Positions 16,919 through 24,285 of a stretch of 63,042 nucleotides of DNA are shown one piece after another. This DNA comes from Desulfobulbaceae bacterium (GTDB lineage: Bacteria; Desulfobacterota; Desulfobulbia; Desulfobulbales; Desulfobulbaceae). The position numbers were made by a program, and so were the translations under genes. The first letter of the stretch is position 1; the number at the start of each line of letters is the position of its first letter. Under the pieces are notes generated by a model. The model had not been told where the DNA came from. It worked only from the letters and a program-made list of their open reading frames with translations, and did no database searches. The stretch is taken from assembly GCA_026987195.1 (NCBI GenBank), contig JALSNC010000019.1, forward strand, positions 1 to 63,042, given 5' to 3'.

Positions 16919-18610
16919 TCACCGGTCACCGGCCCAGCGGCTGAGGAAGGGAAGATAGATACGTGTGATCCCGCGCGCGAAAAAGCCGAAAAACCGGCAC
17001 AGGGTCCGTCTGCGCCCCCGGGCGGTGGCGCGGTTGAGGACAGCGAAGGTCGTCAGCATGGCCAGCAATCCCGTCGGTGACAGCCGGACCCTGCCCCTGG
17101 CCAGCACCCTGCCGGTGGTGTTCTCTCCCTCGTACAGGGTCACGTGGAGAATGGTGGTGTCCGGCCAGAGGGACAGGATCCGGCCCCTGCGCAGCCGTTT
17201 TCTGCCGGCAAGGAACAGCCTGCGGCCCGCATCCTCGAACCGGAGCTCATAGACCATGAGCCGTATCCCGGCCTCTTCAGCCGGGGCAAAGAGCCAGAAT
17301 ATCCCGCGATCGGCGTACAGGGGGCCACTGAACGTGGGATGGCGTACCACCCCCGCCAGTCCGCCCCGATGCTGCGGACCATGGATGAACCCGGCCAGGT
17401 CGGGAATGGTGATCACCAGGTCCAGGGAGAGCCTGCCGGTGCCGACAGCCGGATCTTCCGGATCGCCGCCGATCTCGACCGGCCCCGCCATCCGTTCCCT
17501 GAAGGTGAGCCCTGCCGGGATCTCCACCCTTTCTTCCTCTCCGCGATCCGGTCGTACATATCCCTGCGTGGCCTCGAGATGATCGAGGACATGGGGAAAG
17601 ACATCGCGTACCGCATCCCTGCCGAAGATACAGTCGATGTGCCCGTAGGCCGGCACAACAACCCGGCTGTACAGGTCCTGTCCGTTCCGCCTGCCGAGAA
17701 GGCGGCAGGTGATGGCCGTGCTCTCGGGATAGAAGCAGATATTGTCGCTGCCATGGATGAAGGCGATGGGGATCTTAAGCCGCCCGAGGTGGGGCAGGTA
17801 GATGTCCGACCCTTTATGGTTGACGACAAAGCCGGTCCGGACCATGGTGGCCAGGTGCCTGAAGGCCCTGATACCGGCAAAGCCGAACAGATTCTTCAGG
17901 TCGGTATGGAGGGCATCGGTCAGGTTGGCATGGTTGTAGAGTTCGGCATACATGAAGGCGATGCGTCGGCAGACCGGGTTGCTGCAGCGTTCCTGCCTCC
18001 GTGTCGGGTAGAGGCGAAGCAGCAGGTCAAAGAGCCTCTCGCCCATGTTCTTCGGCTCCGGTGGTGAGGCATCAAAGCCATCAAGCCCCAGGCTCTCCGC
18101 GAGTCGCGCCAGGCGGAGAGCCGCCTTCAATCGCGTCAGGCGGGCGGTCACCATGTGGGTCGCCACCTGGGAACAGACAGCGGACCGCACCCCCTGCAGG
18201 CCGGCAAGCATGGACATGATAAAGGTGGTTGCGCCGAAACAGTGGGCCACCACCTGGATGTCATCGGCGCCGCTGATCCTTCTGATCTCGGCCACTGCGG
18301 CCGGATAGTCATACAAAGCGACATCATCGCCGGTAAACGGCGAATGAGCAGCGGGAAGGAGAATGCTGGCCCGGTAATCGAGCAGCCAGACATCATACCC
18401 TGCCTGGTAGAGATAGGCAGCCAGGCCGGTATCAATGGTATCGGTGGTGAAGATCTCGCTGGAGACGCCCAGGCCATGGCTGAGCAGGACAGGTCCCCTG
18501 TCCCCGCCACGGCACCTGGTCAGCAGGAGACGGACCTGGTCGGCCGTGGTGAACGGATACCGGGAGATGTCATGCTCCTCTATGCCTCGGTAGCGTACTG
18601 TCTCGTTCAT
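16919..18610 (-). CDS. Alpha/beta-hydrolase with Cys nucleophile elbow, partner of GMC oxidoreductase
   Basis: About 563 residues. The N-terminal half is an alpha/beta-hydrolase: oxyanion segment LLSHGLGVSSEIF, nucleophile elbow VVAHCFGATTF (Cys about residue 124 where Ser is usual), acid region FIHGSDN and catalytic His in YGHIDCIFG. The C-terminal ~200 residues form a second beta-rich region of unknown function (GRLSLDLVITIPDLAGFI onwards). It follows the GMC oxidoreductase gene, separated by a 109-bp MITE. In some bacteria a GMC oxidase and a hydrolase with an AHCxG-type elbow are fused in one polypeptide (recalled from the family, not checked here), so the pair probably acts on one lipid or sterol-like substrate. 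Start chosen at ATG 18610; no strong ribosome site. Confidence 0.75.
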   Translation of the reverse strand: MNETVRYRGIEEHDISRYPFTTADQVRLLLTRCRGGDRGPVLLSHGLGVSSEIFTTDTIDTGLAAYLYQAGYDVWLLDYRASILLPAAHSPFTGDDVALYDYPAAVAEIRRISGADDIQVVAHCFGATTFIMSMLAGLQGVRSAVCSQVATHMVTARLTRLKAALRLARLAESLGLDGFDASPPEPKNMGERLFDLLLRLYPTRRQERCSNPVCRRIAFMYAELYNHANLTDALHTDLKNLFGFAGIRAFRHLATMVRTGFVVNHKGSDIYLPHLGRLKIPIAFIHGSDNICFYPESTAITCRLLGRRNGQDLYSRVVVPAYGHIDCIFGRDAVRDVFPHVLDHLEATQGYVRPDRGEEERVEIPAGLTFRERMAGPVEIGGDPEDPAVGTGRLSLDLVITIPDLAGFIHGPQHRGGLAGVVRHPTFSGPLYADRGIFWLFAPAEEAGIRLMVYELRFEDAGRRLFLAGRKRLRRGRILSLWPDTTILHVTLYEGENTTGRVLARGRVRLSPTGLLAMLTTFAVLNRATARGRRRTLCRFFGFFARGITRIYLPFLSRWAGDR

Positions 18611-18644
18611 CAACACTTACCGGAAGTCAGAAGCCGAAGTGGTC

Positions 18645-18753
18645 GTAACAGCTCAGCAGCACGCCATCTGCACGCGCTCGTGACTGGCCGCATAGCGGAG
18701 ACTATAGCGGCCAGTCACGAGCGGGCACTGCTGACGCACTGCTGAACTGTTAC
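18645..18753. repeat. IS66-type MITE, hairpin-only (type C), perfect 8-bp duplication
   Basis: 109 bp between the GMC and hydrolase genes. The ends are GTAACAGCTCAGCAG and CTGCTGAACTGTTAC (14 of 15 bases paired), and the middle is a long palindrome (TGACTGGCCGC ... GCGGCCAGTCA). AAGTGGTC lies on both sides (18637-18644, 18754-18761): a perfect 8-bp target-site duplication. Confidence 0.92.
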
Positions 18754-18774
18754 AAGTGGTCTGGCCAGTGGCGC

Positions 18775-20469
18775 TCATGACCGGGCCGGGCCGCTCTCCG
18801 GGAACCTGTCCGCGATCCGTTCGGCCATGGCGGCGATGGTCAGGGAGGGGTTGGGACCCGTGGAGCTGGGCAGAATACTGGCATCGACCACGTAGAGGCC
18901 GGGATGGCCGAAGACCTCGCCATTGGTGTCCACCACGCCCTCTTCTCCTGTCTCCGCCATGACACAACCGCCCAGGGGGTGAACCGCGATGATCTTGTCA
19001 AACCAGGTCAGCGGATTGTCGACAAACTTGCCCCCCAGGGAACGGGCGATCTTTCGCATCTCCCGCCGCACCCGGTCATAGTGGAGCCGGCTTCCCTCCA
19101 TCTGCCAGCGGATGAGGGGCCGATCATCTTCAGAGAGTTCTATTCTGCCATCAGAGCGGTCCCGGCCCATGCCCAGCAGAATGAGGAAATGGCGCAGATA
19201 GTCATCGCGGTCGATCATGGCGGCGATGTCATCGCCGATGTTGATCTCCCGTCGCAACCGGCGCAAAATCCCGAGCCGGGAAAAACGGGCCAGCATACGG
19301 GCCCCGAACCGCAGGGACGGGCCCAGCACGCCGGGTGACGGGAGGCGGCCGACCGCGTACCAGCCGACAAAGGCCGGGATACCGGCGTCCTGGATGTAGA
19401 GTCCGTGTGGAAAGCCATCATCATAACTCTGAAAACGGTACTCAATGGCGCTGGTTATCACCGGTCCCTTGGTGGGCAGCAGCTGATCATCGGTCCGGAA
19501 CACCATGCCTTCCAGATCCCCGTTACCACACCAGCGCTGGCCCAGCATGGGACTGAGGCTGTCGAGTCGACCATACTTGCGCATCTTCAGCAGCATGGCC
19601 GTGGAACCGATGGTACCGGCTGAGAGCACCACCCGTCTGGCGGTCACCTTCTGCCACTCCGCCATGGCCTCCGGGCGTACGTAACGGACCTCGTAGCCGC
19701 CGCCCGCCAGGGGAATGATCTCCCGTACCAGGGCTCCGGTCCGGATCTCGGCCGCCACACCTCCCGGTCCCAGCAGCTCCGGGCTGCATGCCCTGGCCAG
19801 GTAGTTCAGATCAAGGGTATTCTTGGCATGGATGTTACAGCCCAGGTCACATTCGCCGCACTTGGTGCACCGCGACTGGAGTACCCCCTGCCGGTTTGTG
19901 CCCTGCTGCCCCGGGAAATCGCCCTCGAAGCGGACCGCCAGGTGCGGCAGCCGGAACCGGTGTGGCGCCAGGGTATCCGGAGCATCCGCGATGCTTTCGG
20001 CCGCCCGCTGCATGGCTGCCGTTTTGGGGGTGTCGTAATAGTAGGGATTGTCCGGGCCGAACGGGTACGGCGTTGCCTCGAGCATGGCAAGGGCCCGGTC
20101 ATAGTAGGGGTCCAGGGTCTCGCGGGTGATGCCACCGGGCCAGCGGGCAAAGAAGTCTGACGGCATCCGCATCAGGACATTGGCATAGATCAGGGAGCCG
20201 CCGCCAAGGCCACTGGCGGCCACGGAAAAGACGTCGCTCTCATAGTAGGAATGGAACTGCATGAACCCGAACTTACCATCTTCGGGGTCCCAGAAGAGCC
20301 GCCTCCGGACCTCGTCCATGCGCCGCGGAAACTCGAACATCCCATACCGCCTGCCTCGTTCGAGCAGACAGACCCGGTAGCCTTTTTCCGCCAGTCGGCA
20401 GGTCATCACCGATCCGCCGAACCCGGAGCCGATGACCACCACGTCAACATCGAATCCCTGTTCCGCCAT
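18775..20469 (-). CDS. GMC-family oxidoreductase (cholesterol-oxidase-like)
   Basis: About 564 residues from the chosen ATG. The FAD fold opens with VVVIGSGFGGSVMTCRLAEKG (about 9-29). GLGGGSLIYANVLMR and the C-terminal HPLGGCVMAETGEEGVVDTNG plus SSTGPNPSLTIAAMAERIA match the cholesterol-oxidase branch of GMC flavoproteins. A CTKCGECDLGCNIHAKNT segment gives four clustered cysteines, possibly a metal or disulfide site. It would oxidise an alcohol, perhaps a sterol or hopanoid-like compound, with FAD. The start at 20469 has AGGAGA upstream and a promoter 23-51 bases away; upstream in-frame starts are less likely. It is followed by the hydrolase gene. Confidence 0.82.
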   Translation of the reverse strand: MAEQGFDVDVVVIGSGFGGSVMTCRLAEKGYRVCLLERGRRYGMFEFPRRMDEVRRRLFWDPEDGKFGFMQFHSYYESDVFSVAASGLGGGSLIYANVLMRMPSDFFARWPGGITRETLDPYYDRALAMLEATPYPFGPDNPYYYDTPKTAAMQRAAESIADAPDTLAPHRFRLPHLAVRFEGDFPGQQGTNRQGVLQSRCTKCGECDLGCNIHAKNTLDLNYLARACSPELLGPGGVAAEIRTGALVREIIPLAGGGYEVRYVRPEAMAEWQKVTARRVVLSAGTIGSTAMLLKMRKYGRLDSLSPMLGQRWCGNGDLEGMVFRTDDQLLPTKGPVITSAIEYRFQSYDDGFPHGLYIQDAGIPAFVGWYAVGRLPSPGVLGPSLRFGARMLARFSRLGILRRLRREINIGDDIAAMIDRDDYLRHFLILLGMGRDRSDGRIELSEDDRPLIRWQMEGSRLHYDRVRREMRKIARSLGGKFVDNPLTWFDKIIAVHPLGGCVMAETGEEGVVDTNGEVFGHPGLYVVDASILPSSTGPNPSLTIAAMAERIADRFPESGPARS

Positions 20470-20491
20470 AGCCCCGTCTCCTGAAAATCTC

Positions 20492-20520
20492 TTTATAATT
20501 CCAAAACTATACCAGACCAA
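20492..20520 (-). promoter_or_regulatory. Sigma70-like promoter for the GMC oxidoreductase gene
   Basis: On the minus strand TTGGTC and TATAAA are separated by 17 bases. Transcription would start near 20485, leaving a leader of about 16 bases that contains the AGGAGA ribosome site. Confidence 0.6.
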
Positions 20521-20645
20521 TGCGCTCCTGACGAGGACTATTTCTTCATGGCGCCCGTCATGTGACCACCGGCCAGGGCCCTGCATCTGTATATAATCCT
20601 TCACAGGGTTGGTAACAATGCAGTTTCACTACTTTAGAGCTGCAA

Positions 20646-20732
20646 GCATTCACCGCCATCGGCAACCTCCTTGAAATACCGTGACTTTTGCGATAATTCA
20701 AAACGGTTGCCAAGCGCGGTGAACGTATACGG
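20646..20732. repeat. Two head-to-head degenerate arm (type D) repeats
   Basis: 20646-20691 carries ATTCACCGCCATCGGCAACC and a TTGAAATACC block; 20692-20732 carries the opposite orientation (AATTCAAAACGGTTGCC, GCGGTGAACGTATAC). Both are diverged from the 50-bp consensus. Further upstream 20612-20645 looks like repeat debris. Confidence 0.55.
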
Positions 20733-20844
20733 CCACGTGGCAACACCGGCAGGTGGACACGCGTTTTGGTTGTTTACGACCCTGGACAAACAGGGTATAG
20801 GAAGAAGGACAGGAAACAGACCTTCCTTCTTCCTGTACCACACC

Positions 20845-21115
20845 GTAACAGTTCAGCAGTAAGCGCTTGCTCACAGGAGCCGCACGGAGTCTTCGCTTAC
20901 CTCTTTGCACGGTCGTGCCTGCCGGCACAGGCAGGCTATCGGAGTCTCCCTACGGTCGCTTACCTGCGGTCAGGCCCGCCTGCACAGGTCAGCGTAGACT
21001 CCGAATCTGCGGCCCCTGAGAGCGCTTAGACCATTGTGATCGGACAAACCGATGGTTAGCCATCCCGTGAGGAGTTACGTTCAGCAGTGCGCCTGGCACA
21101 ATACTCAACTGTTAC
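20845..21115. repeat. Type C element interrupted by a nested type A MITE
   Basis: An outer type C element (GTAACAGTTCAGCA at 20845, CAACTGTTAC ending 21115) is split by a 220-bp type A element at 20859-21078. The inner element starts GTAAGCGCTTGCTCACAGG and ends GTGAGGAGTTAC. GTTCAGCA flanks it on both sides (20851-20858, 21079-21086), a perfect 8-bp duplication of outer-element sequence. This shows successive transposition. Confidence 0.88.
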
Positions 21116-21187
21116 AATGGATTGCACGATGTCAGGTTAGTGCCGGTGCCGCTGAAACTCTTCCCTTTTCCTGGCCAGGTGCCGCCC

Positions 21188-22708
21188 ATGCCCAGAGACA
21201 GCAAGGAACCGGATCCGGGCGATCTCTCCCGGCTGCAGCCATGGCTTGACAGGATCCTGGCCATGACCCGGGCCGTGCGGCGGCGGGATCTGGACATGCA
21301 GCTTGGCCGCCGGATCGACCCGGATCCGATGCCACCCCTGACTGCATCCGACCTGCTGACCATCCGGCGGCTCGGCTGGGACCAGGCGGTGAACCGCCTC
21401 TACTTCCAGGCCGCAGATCACTTCCTCCGCATCCGCGTGGAACCCGTCCAGGCCATGCTCACCTCCTGGATGGCAGGAGCCAGGGCCCAGGTCAACGGTG
21501 AGGATATCCCCTTCAACCGGGTCATCACCTGGTGCCAGGACACCGCCGACCACCGGGCCCGCGACCTGCTGACCCGCGAGGTCCGCACCCTGTGCCGTTT
21601 CCTGGCCCCCTTGAGCCATGCCACCTGGCAGGCCCTGCTTGCTCTGGTCAGGGAGAAACTGGGTTTTGCCAATTACATCTCGTTCTGTGAACAGAAACGC
21701 GATGTACGGCTCGACAGGGCGGGCGCGCTGGCTGTTGCCTTTCTCGAATCGGAGCGCGAGGGCCAGCTGGAGACCATCGACGCCCTGCTCCGGGCGGTGA
21801 CCGGTGTCCCCCTGCAGCAGGCATCCCGTTTCGATGCCATCTATCTGCTGGGCCTTCGATATCTGGACCACTGTTTTCCACCGGATCTGGCCACGGCCAC
21901 CATCCTGGAATTCTTCAGCAGGGCGGGGTTTTCAAGAATCAGGAGCCCTGCCCTGACCATCCACCATGTGGGCCGACCGGGACACCAGTCCTACTGCATG
22001 CCCCTGGCCATCCCCGGCGAGATCCATATCGTCCTGGGCCCCCTGCAGGGCTGGCTGGACCTGGAGGCCCTCTGCCATGAACTGGGCCATGCCCTCGCCT
22101 TCCTCTACACCGACAGCAACCTGCCGCCATTGCAGCGCGAAATTTTCCCTTCCAGCGGTCTTTCCGAGGCCTTTGCCTTCCTGTTGCAGAAGACTGTCAT
22201 GTCCGTGGACTTCCTTGAAGAGGTCCTCGGTCTTGCCAGCGATCATGCCGCTACGGTGGCCATGGTCCACCAGGTCAAATGGATGACCCTGGCCCGGAGA
22301 TATGCGGCCAAACTGTGCATCGAACTGAAAAATTTCCGGCAGCAGAGGCTCCGCAACGGTGAGGCTTTCTACGCACAGACCATGCGGCGGGAGACCGGAT
22401 TCCGCTACGATCCAGAGACCTACCTCTTTGACCTGATGCCGGACTTCTATACCCTGGACTACTTCCAGGGCTTCCTTGCCGCCGCCATCCTCGACGACCA
22501 CCTTTGCCGGAAGGCCGGCAACCGCTGGTACCAGCACCCCGACACCGTCTCCCTGCTCAAATCCTGGTGGCGCCAGGGCAACCGCCCGGACCTGGAGACC
22601 TTCCTCGCCGACAGCCTGGGCCAGGACCTGACCCCGGAGCCGTTCCTGACCGCGTGCCCGCACCAGCCACCGGGACCGGCATCATGCCGCCGGACCGGAA
22701 ATCCCTGA
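21188..22708 (+). CDS. HEXXH zinc metallopeptidase of unassigned (M3/M2-like) family
   Basis: About 506 residues, mostly helical. HELGHALAF (about 297-305) is a classical zinc motif, and SSGLSEAFAFLLQ (about 322-334) supplies the third ligand Glu 25-30 residues later, as in gluzincins. No signal peptide is seen, so it is probably cytoplasmic. The helical N-terminal ~200 residues may form the channel typical of M3 oligopeptidases, but the usual M3 signatures are incomplete. The start was set at ATG 21188; an upstream TTG at 21122 sits almost on the repeat. It has no operon partner and lies between two repeat clusters. Confidence 0.75.
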   Translation: MPRDSKEPDPGDLSRLQPWLDRILAMTRAVRRRDLDMQLGRRIDPDPMPPLTASDLLTIRRLGWDQAVNRLYFQAADHFLRIRVEPVQAMLTSWMAGARAQVNGEDIPFNRVITWCQDTADHRARDLLTREVRTLCRFLAPLSHATWQALLALVREKLGFANYISFCEQKRDVRLDRAGALAVAFLESEREGQLETIDALLRAVTGVPLQQASRFDAIYLLGLRYLDHCFPPDLATATILEFFSRAGFSRIRSPALTIHHVGRPGHQSYCMPLAIPGEIHIVLGPLQGWLDLEALCHELGHALAFLYTDSNLPPLQREIFPSSGLSEAFAFLLQKTVMSVDFLEEVLGLASDHAATVAMVHQVKWMTLARRYAAKLCIELKNFRQQRLRNGEAFYAQTMRRETGFRYDPETYLFDLMPDFYTLDYFQGFLAAAILDDHLCRKAGNRWYQHPDTVSLLKSWWRQGNRPDLETFLADSLGQDLTPEPFLTACPHQPPGPASCRRTGNP

Positions 22709-22755
22709 TCAGAAACTCCTTGCATGGAGGGCGACAGGGGCTAAAGTATGAGGCA

Positions 22756-22920
22756 CCAAAAGTTCAGCAGCACGCCATCCGGAGTCTGTGCTCGCGGCTG
22801 CCCGCATGGGGCCCATGAGAGTCTCACTGCGCCTGCCTGCCGGCCAGCCCTGATCACGCACAGCTGAGGCACTGCTGAATCTTTACAAAAAAGCATGTAA
22901 TTCAAGTTAGTTGCCAAGAC
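22756..22920. repeat. Type C hairpin (long form) joined to a type D arm
   Basis: 22756-22886 is a long type C hairpin: AAAGTTCAGCAGCACGCCATCCG on the left (first 20 bases shared with other copies) and CACTGCTGAATCTTTAC on the right. 22887-22920 continues into arm sequence (AATTCAAGTTAGTTGCCAAG). It runs almost to the start of the TolC-like gene and fills most of the 22709-22926 gap. Confidence 0.7.
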
Positions 22921-22926
22921 CAGGAG

Positions 22927-24285
22927 ATGCTTCAACGCATAGTGTTCCAACCATCACCATCGGCAGCCATGCAACATCGCCCTTTCCATCCCGGAACCAG
23001 CACAGGCCATCTGGCGGCCGGGGTACGGACACTGCTGTTTCTCATCTGGTTCCTGCTCCCCTTTCCCTGCCACGGTGCCGGGAATGATGCCCAGCCGCCC
23101 GCCGAGGCCAAGCGGCTGACCTGGTTTGTCGAGGACCTGGTCGGAACGCCGCCGGCACCGGAAAGGGAACAGCCATCCATGGAAGAGATCGACCATGAGC
23201 TGCAGAAGCTGGAAAAACGCTACGTGGAGCTGCTCGACCGGGGAAACGGCGCCACCGGCCTCTTTGCCACCGGTGAATACAGCAACGATACCGCCAATGG
23301 CGAGGACCGCTACTATGGTCAGCTTGAACTGCGCCTCTTCAACGATGGCCTGGTGGAAGAGCTGCGCAAGAAAGACAAGAAGATCCTGCAGACCAGGCTG
23401 GAGCTGCTGCAGCTCAACCGGGACATGGCCGACCGGAGCCTGGGCTCCCGTCTCTACAGGGTCCACACCTGGGTCAACAACGTGCGATACCGCCACAACC
23501 TCCGCCTGATCGAGCTCCTCGCACCGGAACTTCGGCGGCGACGTCTGGCCGGCAGGCAGGGATACGCCACAGGAACCGATATTCTCGCCCTGCGCCATGC
23601 CCTGACCACCGCCCGCCAGGAGATGAAATTCTACCGCCGGCAGGAACGCGGCCGGCTGGAGCCGCAACTGGCGGAACTCCTTAACCGGGTCGAGCAACTC
23701 GACCCCAGAAGGCAGCAGGTCCTGCGGCAGATGGCCCGGGACAATGATCCCACCCTGCAGATCCAGGAGATCTTCACCCGGCGGGCCGAACAGTATCCGG
23801 CCTGGAGCGACAACCTGGCCGTGGACCTCTTTGCCGGCCACAAGAAGGAGTACTACGACCGGGAGCGGGACTATATCGGCATCAGGCTGGAAATCCCATT
23901 GTCCTGGGACGACCGGACAGATGAACTGATCGACCTGCAGCAGCGGATCTACCGGACCCAGAAACAGGCCGTGGCCAGACGGCTGGACGAGAAACTCGAC
24001 CGCCTGAGCGCCCTTTTGGGCTTCCATCAGCAGAAGATCAGGACCCGGATCGACGCGCTGGTCCTGCTGCTGGCGGAAGAGAAGGCTGCGAGGATGGAGA
24101 TGGCCAACCCGGTGCAGCGACAGGGCGCCGATCCACGGCGCACCCTCCATCTCCTGGAACGGCGCATCGCCGACACCCGCTTCGCCGCCCTGGAAGACCG
24201 GCTCAGGGTCTATGAACTGGGCCTGCGGATCATGGCCCTGACCGGGATGACAGAATTCACGGAACTGTTCGAATCGCCTCGATGA
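22927..24285 (+). CDS. TolC-like outer-membrane/periplasmic protein of the polysaccharide locus
   Basis: 452 residues with a late signal peptide (hydrophobic about 36-49, ending CHGAG). Two TolC-like repeats are visible. Each has a beta segment (GEDRYYGQLELRLFNDG about 119-135; DYIGIRLEIPLSWDD about 316-330) followed by long charged helices, one with GYATGTDILALRHALTTARQ. I read it as a divergent outer-membrane efflux-type channel, which the family uses as a trimeric exit duct. It runs head-on into the glycosyltransferase gene, the two 3' ends overlapping by 29 bases. It sits opposite a PilZ-HlyD adaptor gene, so it may be the outer-membrane exit for the polymer. The start may be ATG 22927 or 22969. 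It could instead be a purely periplasmic coiled coil. Confidence 0.6.
   Translation: MLQRIVFQPSPSAAMQHRPFHPGTSTGHLAAGVRTLLFLIWFLLPFPCHGAGNDAQPPAEAKRLTWFVEDLVGTPPAPEREQPSMEEIDHELQKLEKRYVELLDRGNGATGLFATGEYSNDTANGEDRYYGQLELRLFNDGLVEELRKKDKKILQTRLELLQLNRDMADRSLGSRLYRVHTWVNNVRYRHNLRLIELLAPELRRRRLAGRQGYATGTDILALRHALTTARQEMKFYRRQERGRLEPQLAELLNRVEQLDPRRQQVLRQMARDNDPTLQIQEIFTRRAEQYPAWSDNLAVDLFAGHKKEYYDRERDYIGIRLEIPLSWDDRTDELIDLQQRIYRTQKQAVARRLDEKLDRLSALLGFHQQKIRTRIDALVLLLAEEKAARMEMANPVQRQGADPRRTLHLLERRIADTRFAALEDRLRVYELGLRIMALTGMTEFTELFESPR

Noticed and set aside
20845-21115. tRNA or other stable RNA gene, because of strong palindromes
   Set aside because: No cloverleaf, T-loop GTTCRANNC or CCA end was found, and the same palindromes recur as mobile elements.
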